Positions 1 through 9,384 of a DNA stretch of 41,575 nucleotides are shown here, in pieces. The stretch's first letter is position 1; the number at the start of each line of letters is the position of its first letter. Both the position numbers and the translations under genes were made by a program. The DNA is from Anaerocolumna sp. (GTDB lineage Bacteria > Bacillota > Clostridia > Lachnospirales > Lachnospiraceae): contig JARBTX010000030.1 of the NCBI GenBank assembly GCA_029239975.1, forward strand, positions 1 to 41,575, written 5' to 3'. The notes below the pieces were generated by a model, which ran no database searches, was not told the origin of the DNA, and saw nothing but the letters and a program-made list of their open reading frames with translations.

Positions 1-39
1 AAGAGGTTTCGTATAGATGCATTTTAATATAAAACTAAA

Positions 40-81
40 AATGTTGGAATACATGATTAAAAAATCACATACCCCAACATT
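40..81. terminator. Hairpin at left edge, possible terminator of an upstream gene
   Basis: AATGTTGG (40-47) pairs with CCAACATT (74-81), and the sequence between is partly self-complementary. It sits just before the promoter of the ABC operon, so it may end a transcript entering from the left. There is no long T-run directly after the stem, so the call is moderate. Confidence 0.4.
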
Positions 82-110
82 CATTATAGAACCTTTTTTA
101 TTTAAATCAG

Positions 111-139
111 TTGACATTTTATTGTATAAGTACTATATT
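111..139 (+). promoter_or_regulatory. Sigma-A type promoter of the ABC-sdpRI cluster
   Basis: TTGACA (111-116), a 17-base spacer and TATATT (134-139) fit the vegetative promoter consensus very well. Transcription would start near 146, at the edge of a palindrome (150-177) and about 70 bases before the ABC ATPase start codon. Confidence 0.7.
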
Positions 140-149
140 GTTATCAGAT

Positions 150-177
150 AGATATTTAGATAATTGTCTAAATATCT
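150..177. promoter_or_regulatory. Palindromic operator candidate downstream of the -10 box
   Basis: AGATATTTAGA (150-160) and TCTAAATATCT (167-177) are perfect 11-base inverted arms around a 6-base centre. The site covers the first transcribed bases of the preceding promoter, where a bound repressor would block initiation. The ArsR/SdpR-type repressor encoded at 2609-2893 is the obvious candidate ligand. That link is inference. Confidence 0.5.
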
Positions 178-217
178 ACATAAAACAATAAAACTTAGCA
201 ATGATGGAGGTAAGTTT

Positions 218-928
218 ATGTTAAGTATTAGGAATTTTAGTAAAACATACAAAGGTGGAAAAAAAGCAGTTGATAATTTATCATTAGAAGTAAATTCAGG
301 TGATATATATGGTTTTATCGGACATAATGGAGCAGGTAAAACAACAACATTACGTTCCGTAGTGGGTGTATTGGACTTTAATGAAGGTGATATTCTAATT
401 AATGGTGTATCTATTAAAAAAGACGCTTTATCATGTAAAAAGGTTACAGCATATATTCCAGATAATCCTGATTTATATGACCATTTAACTGGTGTACAGT
501 ATCTGAATTTTATAGCTGATATATATGAAGTAAGTAAATCTGAGAGAGAGTATCTAACAAAAAAATATGCAGATGCATTTGAATTAACTCCGAGTTTAGG
601 TGATTTAATATCTTCGTATTCACATGGTATGAAACAAAAACTAGCTATTATATCAGCATTAATTCATAAACCTAAGTTATTGGTACTAGATGAGCCTTTT
701 GTAGGTCTTGATCCAAAAGCTGCCCATACGTTAAAAACGATAATGACTGAATTTTGTGCTGAAGGTAGTGCTATCTTTTTTTCAACACACGTTTTAGAAG
801 TAGCTGAAAAGTTATGCAATAAAATCGCTATTATCAAAGGTGGAAAACTCTTAGCAAGTGGGTCAACGGATTCCGTGAAGGGCAATCAGAGTCTAGAAGA
901 AGTATTCATGGAATTAATTGAATCATAA
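218..928 (+). CDS. ABC transporter ATP-binding protein (ABC-2 exporter type)
   Basis: This is a single nucleotide-binding domain of 236 residues that should power export by the membrane protein encoded next. Visible motifs are Walker A GHNGAGKTT (residues 35-43), a signature of the form YSHGMKQ (about 134-140), Walker B LLVLDEP with Asp158 and catalytic Glu159, and switch His191 in STHVLE. The reading frame is open from 164, but ATG 218 is preferred because GGAGG lies about 8 bases upstream and the protein then begins at the usual MLSIRNFSKTY. The permease start lies 13 bases after the stop, so the two are co-transcribed. The substrate cannot be told from sequence. The nearby SdpRI pair suggests a peptide, lipid or envelope-stress role, which is inference. 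Confidence 0.9.
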   Translation: MLSIRNFSKTYKGGKKAVDNLSLEVNSGDIYGFIGHNGAGKTTTLRSVVGVLDFNEGDILINGVSIKKDALSCKKVTAYIPDNPDLYDHLTGVQYLNFIADIYEVSKSEREYLTKKYADAFELTPSLGDLISSYSHGMKQKLAIISALIHKPKLLVLDEPFVGLDPKAAHTLKTIMTEFCAEGSAIFFSTHVLEVAEKLCNKIAIIKGGKLLASGSTDSVKGNQSLEEVFMELIES

Positions 929-941
929 GGAGGCAGGTATT

Positions 942-2531
942 ATGAAAAATATATGGTTATTAACCAAGGTTCAATTAGGTACTGCTCTGGATTTTAATAT
1001 AATATCTAAAAAAGCACATGTGAAAAAAAAGAGTTCAGCCATTTATATTGCGCTAGTCATATTTAGTTTATTTTTAGCAGGGGTATCTTTCTTTTATAGT
1101 TACGCCATTGGTACAACATTAAACATGATAGGGGTAATAGAATTATTACCAGAAATGTTAATGGCGGTAACCTGTATTATTACACTTATTACGACAATTT
1201 ATAAAGTAAAAGGTACGCTATTTGGTTTTAAGGATTATGATATTGTAATGTCATTACCAGTTAAAACATCAGAGATAGTAGCTAGCCGTTTAGTTTTATT
1301 ATATATCATCAATATTGTGTTTACATTAATTATTATGATACCAAATAGCATTGCATATGGGATTTTAGCGAATGCATCACCTGTGTTTTATCTTATAAGC
1401 ACCATACTTATATTTTTTATTCCTTTAGTTCCTATCATTGTAGCAACGATTATCGGAACAATTATTGCTGTAATTGCTGCTAAGTTTAAACATAGTAATA
1501 TGGTTAACCTAATCATAATGTTTGCTGTTCTAATTGGTATATTCATATTCTCATCAAGTATCAATTCAGAACAAAAATTAGGCGAATTAAGTGCATCAAT
1601 AACAAAAATGATTGATGGTATTTATCCACTTGCTAAAATGTATCGATTAGCAGTGTGTGAATTAGATATTATATCTATAATTGTATTTTTAGTTATCTCG
1701 ATTTTAGCTTTTAGCTTATTTTCAAGTATTGTAGGAATGAAATTTAAAGCCATTAACTCTATTATGTCAGCGAATTTTACAAAAGGTAATTACAAAGTTG
1801 GCAATTTAGAGCAAACAAGCCCTTTAATGGCGTTATATCGGAAAGAGATAAAAAGATATTTTTCTTCCAGTCTATATGTAATGAATACAGCTGTAGGTAT
1901 TGTAATGATGACAATCGGTTCCATTGCTACGTTATTTATGAGTCCAGAAACTCTTGCGCAGGTTTTAGAAGCACCGGGATTGGATAAATACTTAAGCATT
2001 GCAGCTCCATTATTTTTATCCATGTGTGTTGCTATGACTTATGTAACAGCTTGTTCTATCTCCTTAGAAGGAAAAAATCTATGGATTATAAAAACTTCAC
2101 CGGTTTCAGTAAAAACTATTTTTCATAGTAAGATTGCTGTGAATTTGACCATAACGATTCCACCGATTATATTAGATAGTATCATAATAGGTTTAGGTTT
2201 AAAACTCACATTAATTGAATTCCTTATTCTATTAATAATGCCAATCGTATATGCATTTTTTGCTGCTATCTTAGGATTAATTATAAACCTAAAGTTTCCT
2301 AATTTAAATTGGACAACTGAAGTGACAGTTATAAAGCAAAGTGCAGCATCCACAATAGCAATGTTTTCTGGTATGCTTGCAGTTGGATTACCAATAGTTC
2401 TTTTGTTTGTACTATCTAGTATAAATCCAACGATTATTATTGGAGTTATAACGGTTGTTATAACATTATTAACCATTGTCCTATATAAGTATTTAATTGA
2501 AAAGGGTTCAAAGGCATTGCAATCTTTATAA
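942..2531 (+). CDS. ABC-2 type transporter permease
   Basis: This 529-residue protein has many hydrophobic segments, with clusters near residues 33-65, 70-90, 110-140, 150-200, 240-270, 310-340, 360-390, 410-440 and 470-520. That is about the count expected for a large one-piece ABC-2 permease. It starts at ATG 942 behind AAGGAGG and follows the ATPase directly, so the two should form one exporter. A start at 918, inside the ATPase gene, is open but lacks a ribosome site. I see no conserved catalytic motif and cannot name a substrate. Similar ATPase-permease pairs next to SdpRI-like genes in Firmicutes are often annotated as antimicrobial peptide or bacteriocin export/immunity, which is family knowledge and not shown here. 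Confidence 0.8.
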   Translation: MKNIWLLTKVQLGTALDFNIISKKAHVKKKSSAIYIALVIFSLFLAGVSFFYSYAIGTTLNMIGVIELLPEMLMAVTCIITLITTIYKVKGTLFGFKDYDIVMSLPVKTSEIVASRLVLLYIINIVFTLIIMIPNSIAYGILANASPVFYLISTILIFFIPLVPIIVATIIGTIIAVIAAKFKHSNMVNLIIMFAVLIGIFIFSSSINSEQKLGELSASITKMIDGIYPLAKMYRLAVCELDIISIIVFLVISILAFSLFSSIVGMKFKAINSIMSANFTKGNYKVGNLEQTSPLMALYRKEIKRYFSSSLYVMNTAVGIVMMTIGSIATLFMSPETLAQVLEAPGLDKYLSIAAPLFLSMCVAMTYVTACSISLEGKNLWIIKTSPVSVKTIFHSKIAVNLTITIPPIILDSIIIGLGLKLTLIEFLILLIMPIVYAFFAAILGLIINLKFPNLNWTTEVTVIKQSAASTIAMFSGMLAVGLPIVLLFVLSSINPTIIIGVITVVITLLTIVLYKYLIEKGSKALQSL

Positions 2532-2540
2532 TAATATAAA

Positions 2541-2549
2541 TGGTATAAT
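2541..2549 (+). promoter_or_regulatory. Extended -10 promoter candidate for sdpRI
   Basis: TGG followed by TATAAT (2544-2549) is an extended -10 element in the 77-base gap before the repressor gene. No good -35 box is seen 17 bases upstream. The repressor pair could therefore be transcribed alone as well as by read-through from the ABC genes. Confidence 0.45.
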
Positions 2550-2608
2550 TATGATATAGTAATACTAAGTATCCAAACAGTACTAACACATATGAAAGGA
2601 GGAGTAGG

Positions 2609-2893
2609 ATGAATGATGCATTCAAGGCTCTAGCTGATCCAACAAGAAGAAAGATACTTGAGTTATTATCTGTAAATGATCTCAATGCAGGTGAAATAGC
2701 GGACTATTTTAAGATCAGTAAACCTTCTATTAGTCATCATCTAAGTATTTTAAAAAATGCTGATTTAATAAGTGATGAAAGACAAGGGCAAAATATTGTA
2801 TACTCCTTGAATACCACAGTTTTTCAAGATATGATAAAATGGTTTTTTGATTTTACGAAAAAAAATGACAACGGAGGTGATCAGGATGAATAA
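2609..2893 (+). CDS. ArsR-family winged-helix repressor, SdpR-like
   Basis: A small DNA-binding repressor of 94 residues. It opens with MNDAFKALADPTRRKILELL, the hallmark start of the ArsR group that includes Bacillus SdpR. The helix-turn-helix lies at about residues 28-55 and includes the recognition stretch ISKPSISHHLSIL. It has no cysteine or histidine metal-sensing cluster of the ArsR/SmtB kind, which supports an SdpR-like autorepressor over a metal sensor. GGAGG and GGAG repeats precede ATG 2609. The 3' end overlaps the next gene by 8 bases, so translation is probably coupled. In Bacillus, SdpI sequesters SdpR at the membrane. The same arrangement here makes a similar switch likely, by analogy only. 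Confidence 0.9.
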   Translation: MNDAFKALADPTRRKILELLSVNDLNAGEIADYFKISKPSISHHLSILKNADLISDERQGQNIVYSLNTTVFQDMIKWFFDFTKKNDNGGDQDE

Positions 2894-3539
2894 GTACACC
2901 AGAAAAATATTATGGATGATTTCCATCCTATCACTGTTTGGGACTACAATTAGTTATTTTTATTTACCAGAGCAGATTCCAATTCATTGGAATGTGAATT
3001 GGGAGGTTGATAACCTAGCAGATAAAAATATGATTTTTTTGCTTGGTGCTTTACCAATTCTTTTAATTATTATGTTTCGGTATTTACCTAAATTTGACCC
3101 AAGAAGATATAATTATAGTAAACATGGTAAAGCCTATGAATATATAGAAATTGCTACTGTATTACTCATGATTATAATGAATTGGATTACAATAGGAGTC
3201 TCATTAAATATTAATATAAACGAAAAATTAATATTACCGCTTGCATTAGGCGTATTATTTTTAGTTATTGGAAATTACATGCCAAGATTAAAAAGCAATT
3301 ACTTTTTTGGTATTAAAAATCCATGGACACTATCAAGTGATGTAGTGTGGCGCAAGACTCATAAAATGGGTGGTTATATATTTATTATCATTGGAGTGTT
3401 AATGATAATTATGGGTATTATCCAAAACAAATTAATGAACAATTTAACGTTTCTAGCATTAATTGTAGGAATCATCTGGTTATATATTTATTCATATCTA
3501 ATATATAAAGATATAATAGGCAATAAAGATGAACAATAG
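2886..3539 (+). CDS. SdpI-like membrane immunity/signalling protein (DUF1648-SdpI)
   Basis: A 217-residue integral membrane protein. The N-terminal part holds YFYLPEQIPIHWN (about residues 24-36), the DUF1648 signature. The C-terminal part holds YFFGIKNPWTLSSDVVW (about 139-155), the SdpI signature. Hydrophobic segments lie near residues 7-24, 48-60, 93-112, 116-132, 163-183 and 188-208. ATG 2886 is chosen because GGAGG precedes it and it overlaps the repressor gene. A start at 2847 would need a long overlap and has no ribosome site. In Bacillus, SdpI gives immunity to the SDP toxin and titrates SdpR. No toxin gene is seen here, so protection may be against a peptide made elsewhere or by neighbours. 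Confidence 0.88.
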   Translation: MNKYTRKILWMISILSLFGTTISYFYLPEQIPIHWNVNWEVDNLADKNMIFLLGALPILLIIMFRYLPKFDPRRYNYSKHGKAYEYIEIATVLLMIIMNWITIGVSLNININEKLILPLALGVLFLVIGNYMPRLKSNYFFGIKNPWTLSSDVVWRKTHKMGGYIFIIIGVLMIIMGIIQNKLMNNLTFLALIVGIIWLYIYSYLIYKDIIGNKDEQ

Positions 3540-3608
3540 ATTACAATTTGCGTTGTTGAGTTTATTCGTATAATATACAAAATAGCATATAGAGAAATCA
3601 ATAATGAG

Positions 3609-3803
3609 TTAATTAATAAAAAAAGATTTTATTAATAAAAAGATTTAATTAATAAAAGAGATTTGCTTAATAAAAAAGATTTGCATATTAAAAAAAGATT
3701 TGTTTAATAAAAAAGATTTGCTTAATAAAAAAAGATTTGCTTAATAAAAAGATTTGCTTAATAAAAAAAGATTTGCTTAATAAAACAATGCTTAATAAAA
3801 AAG
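3609..3803 (+). repeat. Degenerate A-rich tandem repeat, about 11 units of 15-19 nt
   Basis: The gap between sdpI and argH is filled by imperfect copies of a unit close to TTAATAAAAAAGATTTGC. I count about 11, with the middle copies (3660-3780) most alike and the outer ones decayed. The last unit runs into the left arm of the terminator at 3799. It encodes nothing on either strand. Confidence 0.8.
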
Positions 3804-3840
3804 TGTAATAATAATCATGTTGGATTATTATTACACTTTT
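3799..3840. terminator. Bidirectional intrinsic terminator between sdpI and argH
   Basis: AAAAGTGTAATAATAATC (3799-3816) is perfectly complementary to 3823-3840 around a 6-base loop. A-rich and T-rich flanks on both sides let it end transcripts from the SdpRI operon (plus) and from argH (minus). Confidence 0.85.
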
Positions 3841-3864
3841 TATTTTATACCTTTATTATGTGAC

Positions 3865-5238
3865 TTAAGCTTTTAAATAGGTTTCATTATGTTGAATCAC
3901 TTTTTCCATTGCCACTTTACCTGGAGCCCCAATTATGTTTCGTTTTTCTACACAAGTTTCTAAACTAATTGCATCATAGATATCAGAGTCGAAAACAGGA
4001 CTAATAGATTTAAATTCTTCTAACGTCATTTCATCCAACGCGATTCCTTTTTCTATACAATATAATACAAGCTGACCTACGATACCATGGGCATCACGGA
4101 ATGCAACACCATGGTTTACTAAATAGTCTGCTGCATCTGTTGCATTAGTAAATCCATTCTTAGCACTTAAAACCATAGTAGATTTATTAAACTTCATAGT
4201 AGCTAACATTCCAGTAAATAAAGCTAAGCAACCCTTTACGGTGTCAATGGCATCAAAGGTGAGTTCTTTGTCTTCTTGCATATCTTTATTATAGGCTAAT
4301 GGTAATCCTTTCATTGTTGTTAATAGAGACATTAACGAACCATAAACACGACCAGTTTTACCACGAACCAATTCAGCTATATCTGGATTCTTTTTTTGCG
4401 GCATAATACTACTGCCTGTGGAATAAGCATCATCAATTTCAACGAATTGATATTCATTAGAGTTCCAAATAATAATTTCTTCACAAAATCGGCTTAAATG
4501 CATCATAATTATGGACAGAGCGCTTAAAAATTCAATCAGATAATCTCTATCGGCAACAGAATCCATACTATTTAAAGTTGGTCCCGCAAAACCTAATAAT
4601 GACGCTGTATATTCACGGTCTAGGGGATAAGTTGTACCAGCTAATGCACCAGAACCAATAGGAGAGTAATTCATACGATTGTAGATATCGATTAGACGGG
4701 AACGATCTCTTTTAAACATCTCAAAATATGCTCCCATATGGTGTGATAAGGTAATTGGTTGCGCTTTTTGTAAGTGAGTGAATCCAGGCATATAAGTATC
4801 CAGATTATCTTTCATAATTTGGTTTATCACTACCAATAAATCTTTACATAAATCATTTACATGCAAAACTTCATCTCTAGTATATAATTTCATGTCTAAA
4901 GCGACTTGATCATTACGACTTCGTCCAGTATGAAGTTTTTTTCCTGCTTCGCCAATCCGGTTGATTAACGTGGATTCAACAAAAGAGTGTATGTCTTCCT
5001 GTGTTTCATCTATCGCTAATGTTCCATTTAAAATATCTTCTTTAATACTTAGTAATCCTTTAATGATAGTATCTTTTTCAACATCCGTTAAAATTTCTTG
5101 TTTTGCAAGCATTGAAACATGAGCTATACTACCGTCAATATCCTGACGAAATAACTTTTGGTCAAATGTAATAGATGCGTTAAAATTAAAAACTAGTTGA
5201 TTGGTTTCCTTTGTGAATCTTCCGCCCCAAAGTTTCAT
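3865..5238 (-). CDS. argH: Argininosuccinate lyase
   Basis: This cytoplasmic enzyme cleaves argininosuccinate to arginine and fumarate, the last step of arginine synthesis. Its 457 residues match the usual family length. The fumarase/aspartase superfamily signature GSSIMPQKKNPD is at residues 275-286, with the catalytic serine loop inside it. The N-terminus MKLWGGRFTKETN and the TGRSRNDQVALD stretch (about residue 105) are typical of ArgH. GAGGT lies 8 bases before the ATG. No argG or other arginine gene is adjacent, so the gene stands alone behind its own promoter. The next gene upstream on the same strand ends 110 bases away. Confidence 0.97.
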   Translation of the reverse strand: MKLWGGRFTKETNQLVFNFNASITFDQKLFRQDIDGSIAHVSMLAKQEILTDVEKDTIIKGLLSIKEDILNGTLAIDETQEDIHSFVESTLINRIGEAGKKLHTGRSRNDQVALDMKLYTRDEVLHVNDLCKDLLVVINQIMKDNLDTYMPGFTHLQKAQPITLSHHMGAYFEMFKRDRSRLIDIYNRMNYSPIGSGALAGTTYPLDREYTASLLGFAGPTLNSMDSVADRDYLIEFLSALSIIMMHLSRFCEEIIIWNSNEYQFVEIDDAYSTGSSIMPQKKNPDIAELVRGKTGRVYGSLMSLLTTMKGLPLAYNKDMQEDKELTFDAIDTVKGCLALFTGMLATMKFNKSTMVLSAKNGFTNATDAADYLVNHGVAFRDAHGIVGQLVLYCIEKGIALDEMTLEEFKSISPVFDSDIYDAISLETCVEKRNIIGAPGKVAMEKVIQHNETYLKA

Positions 5239-5285
5239 GTTGATTACCTCGTTTCTAAATGATTAATTATACATAATTTAGACTA

Positions 5286-5314
5286 ATTATACAACTAAAA
5301 AACGAAATAATCAA
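5286..5314 (-). promoter_or_regulatory. argH promoter
   Basis: On the minus strand TTGATT (5309-5314) is separated by 17 bases from TATAAT (5286-5291). This lies 48 bases before the argH start codon. A second TATAAT at 5266-5271 has no clear partner box. No ARG-box palindrome was recognised. Confidence 0.6.
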
Positions 5315-5348
5315 CATTGTAAAAAGAAAAAATGAATTTTTTTACGAT

Positions 5349-6848
5349 TTAATATAAATTATATAGTTTTGTATATTTCTCGGTCAAATATTTAATGTAA
5401 TAATCAGCGTTTAATTCTTCGTCCATCATATCTTTTAATAACTCATTTGTATTTTTGGTTGCACCAAATTTGTGGATATGATTATTTAAATACTCACGTA
5501 TTGGTGTTAAATTACCATCTTTTAGATATTGCTCTATAGGCATTATAGATTCCATATAGGAATATATTTGTGCTGCAATTGCGCTACCAATAGCATAAGA
5601 TGGGAAGTAACCAAAACTTCCACCTGCCCAATGAATGTCTTGAAGTATTCCTTCAGAATCATCTTCAGGCTCCATACCCATATATTCTTCATATTTTTTA
5701 TTCCAGATTTTTGGTAGGTCTTCCACCTTAACATCTTCTTCGAATATCATTTTTTCAATTTCATAACGTATTAAGATGTGAAGTGGATAAGATAATTCAT
5801 CCGCTTCCGTACGAATCATACTAGGAGCTGATTTGTTAATTCCTTTAATAAAATGTTCTAGGGTAACATCTTTTAGTTGCTCTTTATACATTTCCTTTAA
5901 TTTAGGAAAGATTGGAGTCCAGAATGCTTCACTTCTACCAATCATATTCTCAAAAAATCTAGATTGTGATTCATGCATACCCATGGATGTACCGGTTCCT
6001 ACAGGTGTTTGTGTAATAACATCATCAATATGCATCTCATAGATACCATGTCCGCTTTCATGGATAGCAGAAAATATAGAACTCTCTAAATTATTTTCAT
6101 TATAATGGGTTGTAATACGTACATCATGATTGTGTAGGTTAGTGGTAAATGGATGAGCACTTTCAGCAATAACACCTTTATTAAAGTCAAACCCTACATA
6201 ACCGCATAAATATTTACAAAATTCACGTTGTTTTTCAATTTCAAATTTTTGATAATTATAAGACTTATCAACAGTGTCATTTTTCTTTGAAACTTCTTTT
6301 AATAATGGTATAACTGCTTCTTTAATTTTCTTAAAGAATTCATCCAGTTTTTCTGAGTCAAATCCTTCTTCAAAATCATTCAATAAAATATCATATGGTT
6401 TCTTATCTTTTTTTACACGATAGCTTGCAAATTTTTTTTGATAATTAATAATTTCTTCCAAAGTAGGAGCAAAATCAGCAAATGATTTTTTCTGTTTCGC
6501 TCTTGACCAAATACCAGAAGCCTTTGCTGTCAATTCTTCATAAGCTTGATACTCAGCTGGTGGAATATGTTCCATTTGCTCAAATTGCTTTTTTAGATTT
6601 TTTATCATTGCTTTTTGATTAAAATCCAAATCATCTTCATCACCTAATTTGGTAATCATTTTTTTTACATCATCATTGATTAAATTAGTAAAATATTCAT
6701 GCGAAAGTATTCCAATGGTTTTTGAAGTATACTCCATGGATTCTTCTGGTGCCCCTGTTTCTGCATCCCATTCAAAAAGTGTTAAAGCAGCTTGATAAGC
6801 CATTACTTTTTCAATTCGTTTCATTAATTGCTCGTATGTTTTATTCAT
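5349..6848 (-). CDS. Carboxypeptidase Taq-type metallopeptidase (M32)
   Basis: A zinc (or cobalt) carboxypeptidase that removes C-terminal residues from peptides in the cytoplasm. The zinc-binding HESGH is at residues 263-267 (His263, Glu264, His267), and the surrounding AIHESGHGIYE is characteristic of family M32. At 499 residues it is full length. The start at 6848 (MNKTYEQLM) is preferred over 6872 because AAAGGA sits about 12 bases before it and the alternative adds eight unrelated residues. It is a single gene, with argH downstream on the same strand after a 110-base gap that carries argH's own promoter. It could trim peptides brought in by the oligopeptide importer encoded at 9.4-15.2 kb, which is inference. 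Confidence 0.93.
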   Translation of the reverse strand: MNKTYEQLMKRIEKVMAYQAALTLFEWDAETGAPEESMEYTSKTIGILSHEYFTNLINDDVKKMITKLGDEDDLDFNQKAMIKNLKKQFEQMEHIPPAEYQAYEELTAKASGIWSRAKQKKSFADFAPTLEEIINYQKKFASYRVKKDKKPYDILLNDFEEGFDSEKLDEFFKKIKEAVIPLLKEVSKKNDTVDKSYNYQKFEIEKQREFCKYLCGYVGFDFNKGVIAESAHPFTTNLHNHDVRITTHYNENNLESSIFSAIHESGHGIYEMHIDDVITQTPVGTGTSMGMHESQSRFFENMIGRSEAFWTPIFPKLKEMYKEQLKDVTLEHFIKGINKSAPSMIRTEADELSYPLHILIRYEIEKMIFEEDVKVEDLPKIWNKKYEEYMGMEPEDDSEGILQDIHWAGGSFGYFPSYAIGSAIAAQIYSYMESIMPIEQYLKDGNLTPIREYLNNHIHKFGATKNTNELLKDMMDEELNADYYIKYLTEKYTKLYNLY

Positions 6849-6881
6849 AGATATGTTATCCTTTCTAGACATTTTTTCATT

Positions 6882-6911
6882 AGTATATCATTATTGTAAT
6901 AAAATTATCAA
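6882..6911 (-). promoter_or_regulatory. Promoter of the M32 carboxypeptidase gene
   Basis: On the minus strand TTGATA (6906-6911), 18 bases of spacer and TATACT (6882-6887) lie about 35 bases before the chosen start codon. Confidence 0.5.
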
Positions 6912-6967
6912 TAGAAGCATAAACTCCAAAAATATGTAGAATTCTTTTTAATGTTTGTGCACATTTA

Positions 6968-6996
6968 TTGACATTATATGGTATAATTATATATAT
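6968..6996 (+). promoter_or_regulatory. Enolase promoter region
   Basis: Two overlapping readings are possible. TTGACA (6968-6973) could pair with ATATAT at 6991-6996 across 17 bases. Alternatively TGG-TATAAT (6979-6987) could act as an extended -10 element on its own. Both give a long 5' leader of more than 220 bases before the enolase start. Confidence 0.5.
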
Positions 6997-7147
6997 AGAA
7001 AGGATTTAATTCTATAAAAAATAAGTAATTTTACATAATCACATATTGGAAATTTTCACAAATAAAAAATTATTTATAAAAATTTAATATTCAATTTAAA
7101 ATAATTTTATATTTGGTGTAAATTGAAATCCATGGTAGCTATATTAA

Positions 7148-8561
<1,414 letters not shown>

Positions 8562-8635
8562 TAAATCTAATAAATAAAAAAGCCTAATATAAAATCCTAA
8601 TAAAAAATCAAATAAATAAAAAATCTAATAAATAA
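8562..8635 (+). repeat. A-rich repeated stretch after enolase
   Basis: Between the eno stop and its terminator lie several imperfect copies of a short unit like AATCTAATAAATAAAAAA. It resembles the A-rich repeat at 3609-3803 in position (just before a terminator) and in composition, though the units differ. Confidence 0.45.
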
Positions 8636-8675
8636 AAAAGGAGTTGCTACTTAATGTTAAGTGGCAACCCCTTTC
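8636..8675. terminator. Bidirectional terminator after enolase
   Basis: The arms AAAGGAGTTGCTACTTA (about 8637-8653) and TAAGTGGCAACCCCTTT (8658-8674) form a long stem with a 4-base loop, one G-U pair and one mismatch. A-rich flanks on the left and a short T-run on the right suit termination from both convergent genes. Confidence 0.75.
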
Positions 8676-8702
8676 TAGTTAATGCAACTTATTGAATTCT
8701 AA

Positions 8703-8927
8703 CTATTTTTCCTCTGGATTTAACATTTCCGGATTAATTATGTATACGCTTATCATTTTATATCGATAATATTTAATTACATTTCCACTTTGTATCTTTA
8801 GATTTTCTTGACTACAAAGCGAAATATCTCTTTCATAGGGTATTTTATCATACATTGACGTATTAAGTTCTAGTGATGTATCATAGGGTCCCTTATCTTT
8901 TAATTGTCTCAAGTCTTCACTGTTCAT
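8703..8927 (-). CDS. Hypothetical small protein, 74 residues
   Basis: I do not recognise this gene. The predicted product begins MNSEDLRQLKDKGPYD, is soluble and rich in Tyr, Ser and Asn, and has one cysteine (in LCSQENLK). It has no membrane segment or signal peptide. An AGGG lies about 8 bases before the ATG, with AAAGGG further up. It is isolated, convergent with enolase, and shares the terminator at 8636-8675, which is what one expects of a real gene. It could still be a chance open frame. A search for homologues in related clostridia would settle it. Confidence 0.45.
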   Translation of the reverse strand: MNSEDLRQLKDKGPYDTSLELNTSMYDKIPYERDISLCSQENLKIQSGNVIKYYRYKMISVYIINPEMLNPEEK

Positions 8928-9138
8928 TCATCAACCCTAACCCTTTCTTATGCAAATACTCGCAGTTGTATGAGTTTTTTTTTGTACATATTTCATCATT
9001 TTTCTGAGTATACATAATATTAATATAACTTGTATTCAAGTGATAATCAATCCTAATTTTCAAAAATATAAGATATTTTATTTACGGATAATTTCATTTG
9101 GAAATTTTCAGTAATACTAATAAAATAGACTTTACTAC

Positions 9139-9167
9139 TTGACATTTATGACAAAAGTAGTTATTAT
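9139..9167 (+). promoter_or_regulatory. Promoter of the opp leader
   Basis: TTGACA (9139-9144), 17 bases and TATTAT (9162-9167). Transcription should begin near 9174 and run into the hairpin at 9234-9303 before reaching oppB. Confidence 0.65.
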
Positions 9168-9233
9168 TTTATTTTGTAAGTAGGATTTATATTTTCAATA
9201 TGATTCTTAACTCAAATCAAAGTCATGAATAAG

Positions 9234-9303
9234 GAAATTGTTAATAAATATTTTACACAATGTTGTGTGTATGGCCATATTGATAATAACAATTTCTTTT
9301 TTT
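9234..9303 (+). terminator. Intrinsic terminator inside the opp leader (attenuator or sRNA end)
   Basis: GAAATTGTTA (9234-9243) pairs perfectly with TAACAATTTC (9287-9296) and is followed at once by seven T residues. Smaller complementarities such as ACACA / TGTGT lie within the loop. It stands about 60 bases downstream of the predicted start site and 80 bases before oppB. It should therefore end some or all leader transcripts unless an alternative fold prevents it. Confidence 0.65.
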
Positions 9304-9384
9304 GTGTTCGGCGGTGTATACATGTATTACCAATTTTTGTAATACAATATATTCCAAAAACTTTAAAAGGTAGGTTAAAAGGGT

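Larger units (their letters stand above)
8928..9384. other. Regulatory region upstream of the opp operon
   Basis: This 457-base stretch has no convincing gene. It holds a strong plus-strand promoter at 9139-9167, an intrinsic terminator at 9234-9303, and a small inverted repeat, TGTATTAC / GTAATACA (about 9323-9346), just before oppB. A 55-codon open frame from 9225 runs through the terminator into oppB but has no ribosome site. Confidence 0.6.

Noticed and set aside
3609..3803. Possible CRISPR array
   Set aside because: Units are 15-19 nt, directly abutting and A-rich, with no unique spacers and no cas genes. It is a simple tandem repeat.
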